Source of the DNA: Syncephalis plumigaleata
Taxonomy: Eukaryota; Zoopagomycota; Zoopagomycetes; Zoopagales; Piptocephalidaceae
Direction: 5' to 3'
Assembly (NCBI GenBank): GCA_025201365.1
Contig: JAIXMF010000253.1
Span: 1-20,388 of the forward strand
Length of the DNA stretch: 20,388 nucleotides
Position numbers and translations under genes: made by a program. Shown piece by piece: positions 8,080 through 16,700 of the stretch; positions within the stretch are counted from its first letter, which is position 1, and every line of letters begins with the position of its first letter. The notes under the pieces were generated by a model. The model ran no database searches, was not told the DNA's origin, and worked only from the letters and a program-made list of their open reading frames with translations.

Positions 8080-8382
8080 CTAGACTCCTTTAATAAGAAC
8101 GACGGAGAGACGGTCTCCTGTTAGGCCCCAGTCTAGACGACGGTTCACGTAGAAAGCGAACCATACTGTAGTGGCGATAAACCAGATAGCCGCGCCCACC
8201 ATGCAATAGGTATGATATTGGCGTAGTTGCGGTGCACGCGGTCCACGCTCTCTTACAGAAGGGTAGAGCCATACCGCAGCCACAATCCATAAGAACGGTA
8301 AGAAGGGCAGGCCACCGAGAAACATCTTACGAGCAACGTCAGTTATCTCGGCATCATTCATTTTCTGTAATTTCTTTGACAT
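8080..8382 (-). CDS. PEN2: Gamma-secretase subunit PEN-2
   Basis: Small membrane subunit of the presenilin/gamma-secretase complex, which cleaves type I membrane proteins within the bilayer; PEN-2 triggers presenilin self-cleavage. Single exon, 100 residues (human 101). The first hydrophobic region carries the signature LGGLPFLPFLWIVAAVW (human LGGFAFLPFLWLVNIFW). A second membrane span lies at about 58-78. The C-terminus DWGLTGDRLSVVLIKG matches the conserved W.x.GD.LS....G end needed for complex stability. Start chosen at MSKKLQKM, as in the family. Divergent from the TACO1 gene, 281 bp apart. Not found in yeast or other well-known Dikarya, so its presence is taxonomically informative. Presenilin, nicastrin and APH-1 are not in this window. 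Confidence 0.88.
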   Translation of the reverse strand: MSKKLQKMNDAEITDVARKMFLGGLPFLPFLWIVAAVWLYPSVRERGPRAPQLRQYHTYCMVGAAIWFIATTVWFAFYVNRRLDWGLTGDRLSVVLIKGV

Positions 8383-8663
8383 CTTTAACTGCCTAATAAC
8401 GAGAAGAATAAAGATGGAATGTAAAGTAACTGAATATAAGTTGAAAGAGCAATAAACGAATATGTAAAAGAGAGAGAGAGAGAGAGTAAGAGAGAAGAAA
8501 GCTTGTTGCTGTTATTGTGTGGTTCTGTCAATTTCAATGACCTTTTTCCTTCGAAATGAGATTGGCACACAATTTGTGCTGGACCATTGCTAGCAAGAAT
8601 TGCTATTTTTATTTTTATTTAACTTGTTGGCATTCTATTAAGACTCTATATAGTATTTACATA
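8383..8663. promoter_or_regulatory. Divergent promoter between PEN2 and TACO1
   Basis: Contains an (AG)9 tract at 8469-8486. A TATA-like TATATAG lies at about 8647, shortly before the TACO1 ATG. No other motif is recognised. Confidence 0.45.
8469..8486. repeat. (AG)9 microsatellite
   Basis: Pure AG run in the divergent PEN2/TACO1 promoter. Confidence 0.9.
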
Positions 8664-10007
8664 ATGTTACGCGCATTACTAATCAGACCAAGTAATCTAG
8701 GAGTGGGGGGTCAGCTTGTACGGTCAGGTGTTGCACTGTCGGCCATAGCTACCGAACAACGACGTCATTCGGGACATAGCAAATGGGCTAAAATCAAACG
8801 AGCCAAAGGTGCCGCCGATATGAAGCGTAGCGAGCTTTATTCCAAGTTGGGTCTAGAAATTGTATCGGCCATTCGATGTAAGTACATGTCATGGGTGTTG
8901 CAATTGATATAAACATCATGTCTAGATCAAGGACCGGATCCTACTTCCAATTTACGCTTGGCCGCTGCTCTTAATAAAGCACGCGCACACTCCTTGCCAA
9001 AAGATAATATTGAGAAAGCGTTCAATCGGGTAATACATACGTACATACGTACATTCATACATATGTGTAGACATTACTACATGGTGATATTGCATATTTA
9101 TTATATTCTTATACGAATATTTATCTATACATATACAGGCTGAAGGTAAAAGTCAGGATGGTAGCGCGCTAGAGAATGTCACCTATGAAGCATATGGCGC
9201 ACATGGGGTTGCACTTATCATGTAAGCAGAGTACATAATTTGATGTAGTAATACTATGAATATAACCATCGACTATAGAGAAGCTGTAACGGACAATCGT
9301 ACACGTACGGCAATGAGGATACGTTCTACATTAAACAAATTAGGGTTAGTCATAGTCAGATCAAATATCAAAGAGTAACTGTCTAGTAATTCTAATTAAT
9401 GATATACATAGTGGACAAATAGCTCAAGTGTCCTATTTATTCGAACAAAAAGGTCAGTCGATAGATGATGGCAATACACTGACGGCTAAACGATGTTTCT
9501 TTCCCTTCGGCTGTAGGCGTCGTTCAGTTTAGACCATTATCAAAGAGTACTACTGCTGCTGCTAATGTTGAGGTAGAAGAGAATACGACAACAGATGCAG
9601 ATCAATTAAGTGAAGGGGAATTGGATCAAGCAATGGAAGCAGCGATAGAGGCAGGAGCTGAGGATATAGAAGAAATATCACCAGGTCTACTGGAAGTAAG
9701 ATACTATTACTAGTATCACTAGTATCAATTATAGCCATTACAAACAATCTAACATTATAATGATTCATTGATCTAGGCTACTTGTGCCGTATCTGAATTG
9801 CAAGCCATGTCGCGCAATCTAGCCAATCGATCCAACTATCAAATAGAAGCAATTGAACTACGCTACCAGCCGGAAACACCCATTGATGAACCAACAGACG
9901 CGGATGCAAAGCACTCTATACGTAGATTGCTACGTGAGATTAACGACATCGAAGATGTGATATACCTCTACACGAACCTGCCCTCCTCCAGTCCATTATT
10001 ACCATAG
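8664..10007 (+). CDS. TACO1: Mitochondrial YebC/TACO1-family translation factor
   Basis: YebC-family protein; human TACO1 activates translation of mitochondrial COX1, and the yeast member is Dpc29 (YGR021W). Seven exons: 8664-8877, 8926-9029, 9139-9221, 9279-9344, 9412-9452, 9517-9695, 9777-10007; 305 residues. The first ~34 residues (MLRALLIRP... then EQRRHS) are basic, Ser-bearing and free of acids until Glu31, a typical matrix-targeting sequence. The family start GHSKWAKIKRAKG follows directly, then GPDPTSNLRLA, LPKDNIEKA, YEAYGAHGVALI, EAVTDNRTRT and VVQFRP. AGAEDIEE lies in the C-terminal lobe. The start at 8664 is chosen over an in-frame ATG at 8556 because it gives a clean presequence. 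AATAAA lies at 10067-10072. Confidence 0.92.
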
Positions 10008-10563
10008 AACCTAGGCCAACTGAACCATTCTCGGTGATAAAACTCAATATTAGCCAACTAGTATACAATAAAATGCTCTTAACCCGTTTATTTCCCTACT
10101 AAACGATAAATACGATTAATTCGAGTGAAATGGCAGTATACGAATGTGTTTACCGAATCAATTGCAGTATAATATCATGCCACTATGCTTATAACGTGTG
10201 ATGGACTGTAACAAATAGTAACAAGTGGTGGTAACCCATGCTTTTTTTTATTTCTTCACCGTTTTCCGATATGAACGTTTCGCAGCTCAACAACCGACGC
10301 CGTTCGCATATGGAACAGCACAGCTTTTTACTTTTGGCCCTTTTCAGGCGCGGCGGTCTGACCGATAAGCTGTCCCTTTTTCCTTGCTTATTCACTTTCA
10401 TCCAGCGTCTTTACTTGACAGACGCTCATTTGATTTCCGTCATCTTTTCTTTTAGCTGCTAGATTCCATACACCGTATACCTTACACTAGGAGCGGTCTC
10501 GTCCATCCTACTAGCTAGCGTCGATACTACTACTACTATTATTATTGCTCTATCACTTGTACG
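10008..10563. other. Intergenic and probable 5' leader of the C2H2 gene
   Basis: The first 220 bp are AT-rich. From about 10255 to 10480 the GC content rises and the plus strand becomes pyrimidine-rich, as in a long 5' leader. It holds upstream ATGs, with a 74-codon frame at 10238-10462 of no recognised family, and a small inverted repeat GCGTCT/AGACGC near 10404-10424. I cannot support a gene here. Confidence 0.4.
10067..10072 (+). terminator. Poly(A) signal of TACO1
   Basis: AATAAA 60 bp after the stop. Confidence 0.5.
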
Positions 10564-12297
10564 ATGAGCGATACCACATCGGAAGGTCCTACACTAAGGA
10601 CGTCGTCAGGTCTGAAGATCCGTATAAAGCTTTCAGGTCTATCGAGGCCAGGTTCAGCCGTGGTATCGCCCGAGTCTTCGCCGAGGACCACTTCCACTGG
10701 TTCGGCCACACCAGGCGAGAGTAGTTCGCACTTGGACTCGTTAACGACTCTGCCACCACCTGCTGATACGGTAGCATCGAGTGTAGCATCCGTGCTAGAT
10801 GGAGGTGCGGGTGCCAATGCACGTAAACGTCGTGCACGTACGAGTGGCGTCTATTCCACGGAACAAGCATCGCCCTCCACGCCACCTGCTCAAAAGCGAC
10901 GCCGTCGTACGAAGAAGCAAATAGAAGCCGACCAGGCAGCCGAGTTAGAGTAAGTTCTACACGTCATCTTACTGATGTAACCATTTATTAATCGCATATA
11001 TGTATATATATATATGTATATTATGTACGTGCATTTATAGTTCCGGAACAACCACACCGTTAAAACCGGAAACAGCCAATAGTGGTGATTATATGAGCTA
11101 TAACACCAATACGACTACTAGTAATGTCAATAATAGTCATAGTAATACACCCACTAGTACTATCAATGACACATTAGGTAGGTTGAATAGTGTATTACTA
11201 TTATATAGAACTGCTACTAAGGAATGCTATTACAATAACAATACTAATAACAATAACAAATTTAATAGCGCGTGGTGAACGAACTACCATGGCATCAGCA
11301 GTATCAGCACAATTGAAACAGGCAACGGTAGTCGATCGCATCAGTTACACATCAGCCGAGTATAAAGCAGCACGACCTCGTCATTGGATTAACCAACCGA
11401 TGACCATACGTACACTTGGTGGTGGCAGTATTCAAATACGAGCATGGCATTCACGTAAGTTATCGTAATGACATACCAATGACGTATATGCATATACACA
11501 TATAAATGGATACTAATCATGAAGAATAGGTGATAAATTAACCATGAACAGTGTAGTACGTCAGCCCACTACTTCTACTACAACAGTCAATGGTACTACT
11601 ATTACTGCCACTACTGCTAGCAATAGTAATAATAGTAATAGTAATGCTGCTACTACGGCTACTACCACTATACTAGCACAAGGTGATATTCATCATACAT
11701 TAGGTATGTATATACATATATATAACATACTACTATTCATTAATTGATTAATTATAATTGATAGATGGATTCGATATGAACACAGATGCTAATAATCGAC
11801 GACCTGCTCTTTATCGTGAAGACTCTGGACTATTGGATGTAACTGGACATCCTACATCTACAGATGACGATATCATGTATGTTAACTACCATCATAGCAA
11901 TAGTCATCTAGGTGGTGCAAGTAGTAATAATAATACTAATAGTCACTGTAATAGGAGCAATATGCACATTGGATCAATGATGATAGGATCTGCTATGGGT
12001 AATAGTAGTAATAAGAAGGACAAACCGTTTGCTTGTAGCTATCCAGGTTGTACCCGAGCATTTGGTGATCAACCCGGATTGACCCGACATATTACGGTAT
12101 CACATGGGGAACGGCCCTACGTATGCGAATACGAAGGATGTGATCGTCGATTCTACGATGCAGCCAAATTACGTCGACATCATGGAGCACACGCACGATT
12201 GGAGATACAACGTAAGGATAAATTACCTCTTAATACGGATATATTGCATGGTAAAGCGAGTGGACAGAACTCTGCTGCCGTAGAAACAAGTGGATAG
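10564..12297 (+). CDS. C2H2 zinc-finger nuclear protein with basic AT-hook-like segment
   Basis: Probable nuclear DNA-binding protein. Five exons: 10564-10949, 11041-11177, 11269-11454, 11530-11703, 11765-12297; 471 residues with matching phases. The N-terminus is Ser/Thr/Pro-rich, with two basic clusters, ARKRRART and QKRRRRTKKQIEADQ. A conserved-looking block in exon 3 reads YKAARPRHWINQPMTIRTLG and ends QIRAWHS. Long Asn/Ser/Thr runs separate it from two canonical C2H2 fingers: Cys385, Cys390, His403, His408, then Cys415, Cys420, His433, His437, joined by a GERPYV linker. Two fingers plus an AT-hook region recall INO80-complex zinc-finger subunits (S. pombe Iec1, animal YY1), but I cannot confirm that. 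Introns are 61 to 91 nt. AATAAA lies at 12531. Confidence 0.8.
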
Positions 12298-12310
12298 TAG
12301 TAGTAATCGT

Positions 12311-12335
12311 AGGAGGAGGAGGAGGAGGAGGAGGA
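12311..12335. repeat. (GGA)n microsatellite in the 3' region of the C2H2 gene
   Basis: Eight GGA repeats just after the stop codon. Confidence 0.9.
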
Positions 12336-12389
12336 TAGATTACACAAAGAGAATAGGTACCATAGAAGAAACTTTGTCTTTTATTATTG

Positions 12390-12390
<1 letters not shown>

Positions 12391-12422
<32 letters not shown>
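12391..12422. repeat. (TAC)n microsatellite
   Basis: About ten TAC repeats in the probable 3' untranslated region of the C2H2 gene. Confidence 0.9.
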
Positions 12423-12530
12423 TCAATGCATTGCATATCTACATACTTTATCTTTTTTACTTTTACTTGCGTTTGTTTATGTCTATTTTGCGAAAATTAT
12501 TATTTTGAATTATTTCTAAATCAATTATCG

Positions 12531-12536
12531 AATAAA
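12531..12536 (+). terminator. Poly(A) signal of the C2H2 gene
   Basis: AATAAA 234 bp after the stop, at the end of the two microsatellites. Confidence 0.4.
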
Positions 12537-12837
12537 AGACGATTCTATTGGTGAATGAGTTAGAATCAGAATGACCATAGGATTAATTTGATGCATGTGT
12601 GTGTATGTATTTATAGATTGGCATTATCGTCATCATTATATCAATGTGGCATGAGCAGTATCTACCATTTACATCGAGTATTGGAATCTCTATAGTCTGA
12701 ACACAAGAGCGTATGCTTCGAGTAAATGTGGATACAATTACATTCTTTTTCTATGTTTATATCACGCGATATAAGCAAACCATTTGACAAGGAACGATAC
12801 ATAATTTACGAATAAATTCTATACAATAGTCGTATTC

Positions 12838-13380
12838 ATGCATGGCTCTTTGTCCTCTTCACTAAAAGAGCATGACATCATTTGTCAATGGCATAACCAG
12901 TTGCACTATACCCGATACGGAATTGATGGAGCGGATGATAGCGCTTTGTCGTTTGCAGGGGATGCATCGTCTGATTATCTCATGCCACTCCCTCCAGACT
13001 ACTTGAGTACAAGTGGAATTGCGTGCCTATAATCAGTGTGTGTAACTAGCCTACTGTCAACTGCAAAAGATCAGCGAGCAATGGTGTTAATCTATTGCGT
13101 CGTGGTGCTGCAACATTCATCGAACGTGTGCAACTCGTTCGGCTATACCGTAAAATGATACCATTTTTGATCTGACTGATATACAAACTAGTCACATGGA
13201 CGCTGATTTGTACATAATAGGCAAAGAGCGTGCCTCTATACCAATCATACTAACTGCTTATTTGTCGTCTTTGCAGGCAAAGTCAATGGTGCAGGCGTAA
13301 AATACAACCACGCGTTAGCTGCATCACCTGCAGCGTTAATATGGTCATTTGCCGCTACTTTGCCTGTAGCCTATGTGTAA
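12838..13380 (+). other. GC-raised island, possible undescribed spliced gene or RNA
   Basis: By eye about 45% GC against about one third in the flanks. A tentative plus-strand model is 12838-13006, 13075-13149, 13192-13209, 13277-13380 (121 residues, phases matching). It begins MHGSLSSSLKEHD, contains GVNLLRRGAATFIERVQLV, and ends LIWSFAATLPVAYV. The third intron has the best splice signals seen here: TACTAAC, a pyrimidine tract and TTTGCAG. An alternative stops after VRLYRKMIPFLI (13171), giving 94 residues. The 18-nt exon is doubtful. Inverted repeats (13272-13283 with 13357-13368; 13318-13323 with 13329-13334) leave a structured RNA possible. A 67-codon minus-strand frame (about 13250-13050) also competes. 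No family recognised. Confidence 0.22.
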
Positions 13381-13859
13381 ATGTAAAATCCGCCGCTTAA
13401 GCAATCTTAGAGCGCCGAGTATCTTGCCTAATAACAATAGCAATTAGTAAATGAGTAGCATGTCAGCGCCATTGAGTACCCTATCAAACAAATGTATTCA
13501 TCAGGCAATCGAACTAAATGTTAACAAACAAACCTGCCAAAATCTAGTTTAGCTGGAAGTCAAGGCCTTTACAGGAATCGTCACAGCGTGCTGCATGCAT
13601 GTATGTAGGCAGGCTTTTCTTTTTTAACAAATGATTTTATAAATGTAATCATGCAGTCATTAAGCATGACAGGGATGATAGAAAACAAAAGCCATTGAAC
13701 ATTCAATTGGTACCATATACACGCTTCTTCTTTTCTTTTCTTCTTCTTCTTTACTTCTTATCATATATTGTGTGTTTTTCTTTGAGTAAATTTTGTAATT
13801 AGGAATCATTATCATCATCATCGTAATAATAAATTAATAATAAAGTAATAATAATCGAT
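13381..13859. promoter_or_regulatory. Upstream region of the seven-helix protein gene
   Basis: AT-rich towards the gene, with a long CT-rich tract at about 13727-13760 and ATA/ATC-rich repeats just before the ATG. Nothing else is recognised. Confidence 0.4.
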
Positions 13860-14868
13860 ATGCCGATCGATAATAGAGAACCGATTCTTGGTCAAGAATA
13901 TGTAAATAATGCCACCTGGTTCCTTGGTATACCGCTCTACCATTCCGGTGAGATGGAGGCGGTCGATTATATAATGGAATCTCCCGAAGACCTTGCTCGA
14001 ATTCGAAAACGACTAATGGGCTTTCAAATGCAAGTAGCGCTTATCATTTGTATGGGCTTCATATTTGCAAGGAACGTCTACCTCTCACTTAGCATGGTTA
14101 CGACCAACTCACGCCAGCTATCCTCATGGTGCTGCCTGATTTCGTCCATGTTGGGACTGGGACTGGCCCTATTGACTACTCAGATAGTTGCACCACTCGG
14201 TATAAGTTGTCGAGTTCTATGCTGGTATATTGCCTTGGGCATTGGTATATCGCTCATCTGCTGCAGCGCCATCATCCTTCAGAAGGCCTATCTCGTGTTG
14301 TGTCGAGCACGCTGGGTAGTGGTCATTGGCGTTATGTGTATGCTTCCCCAAGCGGGCTATCCATTCTTTGTGGCCGCCGTATTGCGCTTCACTCTGGAAG
14401 ATCTCGAGGGATGTGTGGCACACTATCCCATTTCATTTCCATGGTACTGGTTCGGCTCGGTCGCACCTATCAACGTGTTGTTCTCCACTGTATTTAGTAT
14501 GGTTGCCTACAAGCAGTATCGTATGTTCGGTTCGGAGGCATGGAAGCGCCTGGCCCAGGAGGGAATTCAAACCATGGCACTTGTTATCCTGTGTAATTTG
14601 TTCTGCGGAATGTTCATCTGGTTCGATATTGGCAAATCCTATTCCGAATACTTTTTCCTCACTGACTGGTAAGTACTCTATCGATAGTTGCTATGATGAT
14701 ATGCTAAAGTGTAATACTAGGACCATGACCACTACAATCTTAGTGAGACATTGCTACAACATGCGTAAACTTATTAACTTGTCTCATCGTCCGCAGACCG
14801 ACAATCTAATGAATCTCTCCGATATTAATACCGCAAAAACGCACATACTATTATCTAACGAGGACTAG
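13860..14868 (+). CDS. Orphan seven-helix membrane protein
   Basis: I do not recognise a named family. Exons 13860-14668 and 14721-14868 join in phase across a 52-nt intron; 318 residues. About 60 N-terminal residues without a signal peptide are followed by seven hydrophobic segments, starting near VALIICMGFIFA, CLISSMLGLGLA, WYIALGIGISLI, VVVIGVMCMLP, WFGSVAPINVLF, MALVILCNLFCGMF and YFFLTDWTMTTTIL. A short polar tail ends SNED. The topology resembles a G-protein-coupled receptor, but no DRY or NPxxY motif is visible. Many early-diverging fungi carry lineage-specific seven-helix proteins of unknown ligand. The coding sequence is less AT-rich than its flanks and looks functional. AATAAA at 15001-15006 is its likely poly(A) signal. 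Confidence 0.78.
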
Positions 14869-15316
14869 ATAGATAAATATTCATTAGCCGAGCAATAGAT
14901 GCCACCACAAGTATATATATATAAATATAGTGCTGTCAATAACTTGTCCTGTATTTACCAAACCTTTCCTGCAATCGTGTGTGTAGTGGCCGTATTCATC
15001 AATAAACATTTCTCCTTCTTTCATAGATATGATCATATATCCTTACTTTGTACAAGGCTGTTACTATTGTAATAATAATGCCATGTAATAGCGGACATTT
15101 TGTATTGAGATTGACCGTTATCATTATAATCACGAATAACATTGGTGTTGTAATGAAAATGATTACATCACTCATTCATTCGCCTATTCACACTCGCACC
15201 TACGCGTACGTCCTCTTTCCTTCTCTGCTTCCCTTTCTTTCTGGTCAGTATTCATCTCCGTTATTGTTATCATCCCACTTCCTTTGTGCGTATATTCACA
15301 CTTTCCTGCTTTTAAT
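14869..15316. other. Intergenic between the seven-helix gene and SWP1
   Basis: Holds the AATAAA at 15001-15006 and the SWP1 promoter. A pyrimidine-rich stretch at about 15200-15316 precedes the ATG. A 98-codon frame across it (15048-15344) is low-complexity and overlaps the SWP1 signal peptide out of frame, so it is not counted as a gene. Confidence 0.5.
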
Positions 15317-16527
15317 ATGGCGTGGATACGACCTACTTTTCTAGTTATCACGGTGCTCCTCGTTAGCTTGCTATTTACCAATCTACTATGGGCACCACAC
15401 GTAGATGCAGCCAACAAGGGAAAGGAGAAAGCAACCAAGAAAGCATCGCGTAATACCAAAACTGATGATCGATTTGAATTGACACTCTCGGATATCACAG
15501 TCGATGTTAGCAATCCAAAAGATAACAGCAGAACGCAACAAGAAAAGTAAGTAACTTACTCGCGATATTAATGCTAGGAGATAACTAGTCTTGTATATTG
15601 ACTGCTTCCCCTCTCTTTGTAGATTAACCTATCCAACTCAGTTTGCTAAGCCACTCGTAGTGCAATCGGGTGATCAAATCGATATTGGTCTGCTACTTAA
15701 CAAGACACCGGTAGGCAACACCAAGACAACTGCCGCCAAGGGTGTACGCGCGCATCAAGCATTTGTCGTGTTCCGTCCTCAACCTGCCACGGATGCTCAG
15801 GCTCATCTGGGTCCTCTAGTTCAACCCTTCCAGTCTACAATTAGTGGTAAACATCGAATTAGTCTGATTGCCAATCGATTCGCACGCTACTTCTCGCGTC
15901 AGCCAGGTCTCTACGACATTGAGATTATTCTTGGTGTATTTGGTGACATTGCGCCTATTCGTTATTCATTAGGCACGATCGACTTTGCCTTTCCATTGGC
16001 CGATCCAACCGATCCAGTTGTCATCGATGATGAAGCGAAACGAGCCAAGCAACGCGCGCTAGAAGGACCGAATGATGCCGAGTATCAAGCATTACCAGAT
16101 ATTGTTCATCAGTTCAGTAAGGCGGAGAAAATGCCACCTGTAATGTTCTCCTTGGGCTATTCCGCCATTGTCTTGTCGCCATGGCTAGTCCTACTCGGTT
16201 TGGTAAGTGACATCTAATAGATAGAGGCACAATGCCCATTTGATTATTGCATCATCATCATCACTAATAGAATCATGATTATAGTGGCAATGGATCGGTG
16301 TCAAGCCTAATCAGTTACCCAAGACAACCACGGCTTTCGTAGCTCATAGTCTATTCTTTGCAAGTATCTCAGGATTCATTCTACTCTATGCTGCTTACTG
16401 GGTTAAACTACGTCTATTGCATACGCTGGCTTATGCAGTACCATTGACTATCTTCACTGTACTAGTGGGTCGTGTCGCACTCAGTGACGTGGCTCATCGT
16501 AGAGTACAGGCTACAAAGTCAGAATAA
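15317..16527 (+). CDS. SWP1: Oligosaccharyltransferase subunit Swp1/ribophorin II
   Basis: Subunit of the ER-membrane oligosaccharyltransferase, which moves the glycan from dolichol to Asn of nascent proteins. Exons 15317-15546, 15623-16202 and 16285-16527; 350 residues. The N-terminus (MAWIRPTFLVITVLLVSLLF...HVDA) is a signal peptide; I start at 15317 rather than the in-frame ATG at 15284 because it puts the hydrophobic core near the end. The lumenal part has QAFVVFRPQ and GLYDIEIILGVF. The C-terminal signature follows: DIVHQFSKAEKMPPVMFS, then three membrane spans around PWLVLLGLWQWIGVKPNQ, SLFFASISGFILLYAAYW and TIFTVLVG. Yeast Swp1 is 286 residues, human RPN2 about 631, so this is the fungal size class. 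Convergent with ATG9, 173 bp between stops. Confidence 0.9.
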
Positions 16528-16700
16528 TAGTGTCATTACCATTACTATTATCATTATCATTAAATGAAACATAATAACATCACATGAATTAAGGAAAAGC
16601 AGGATAATTTAATATCAAATAATAACAAGTAATGATTGTAATAATATTAGATCATAGCAGAGAACCATTTATGATCAAGTTATATATACTAGATCAAATA

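Noticed and set aside
10189-10462. Overlapping 70- and 74-codon frames on opposite strands
   Set aside because: No family, no splice partners, and they lie where the 5' leader of the C2H2 gene is expected. They could be upstream frames, but I cannot support a gene.
12790-12802. GGAACGATACA, matching part of U6 snRNA
   Set aside because: The rest of U6 (5' stem, ACAGAGA box, 3' T tract) is not there, so it is a chance match.
13111-13160. LVRLYRKMI as an LYR-motif mitochondrial protein
   Set aside because: LYR motifs lie near the N-terminus of such proteins and are followed by an F; here the motif would be at the C-terminus of a doubtful gene model.
13277-13345. NGAG..YNHAL resembling the NGGGH.NH block of Fe/Mn superoxide dismutase
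   Set aside because: The metal-binding residues and the following FW..L.P are missing and no other dismutase motif lies nearby.
14126-14497. 123-codon frame inside the seven-helix gene
   Set aside because: Shadow frame of a continuous hydrophobic coding region; no start context or conservation signs.
15048-15344. 98-codon plus-strand frame before SWP1
   Set aside because: Repetitive and pyrimidine-rich; it overlaps the SWP1 signal-peptide exon in another frame.
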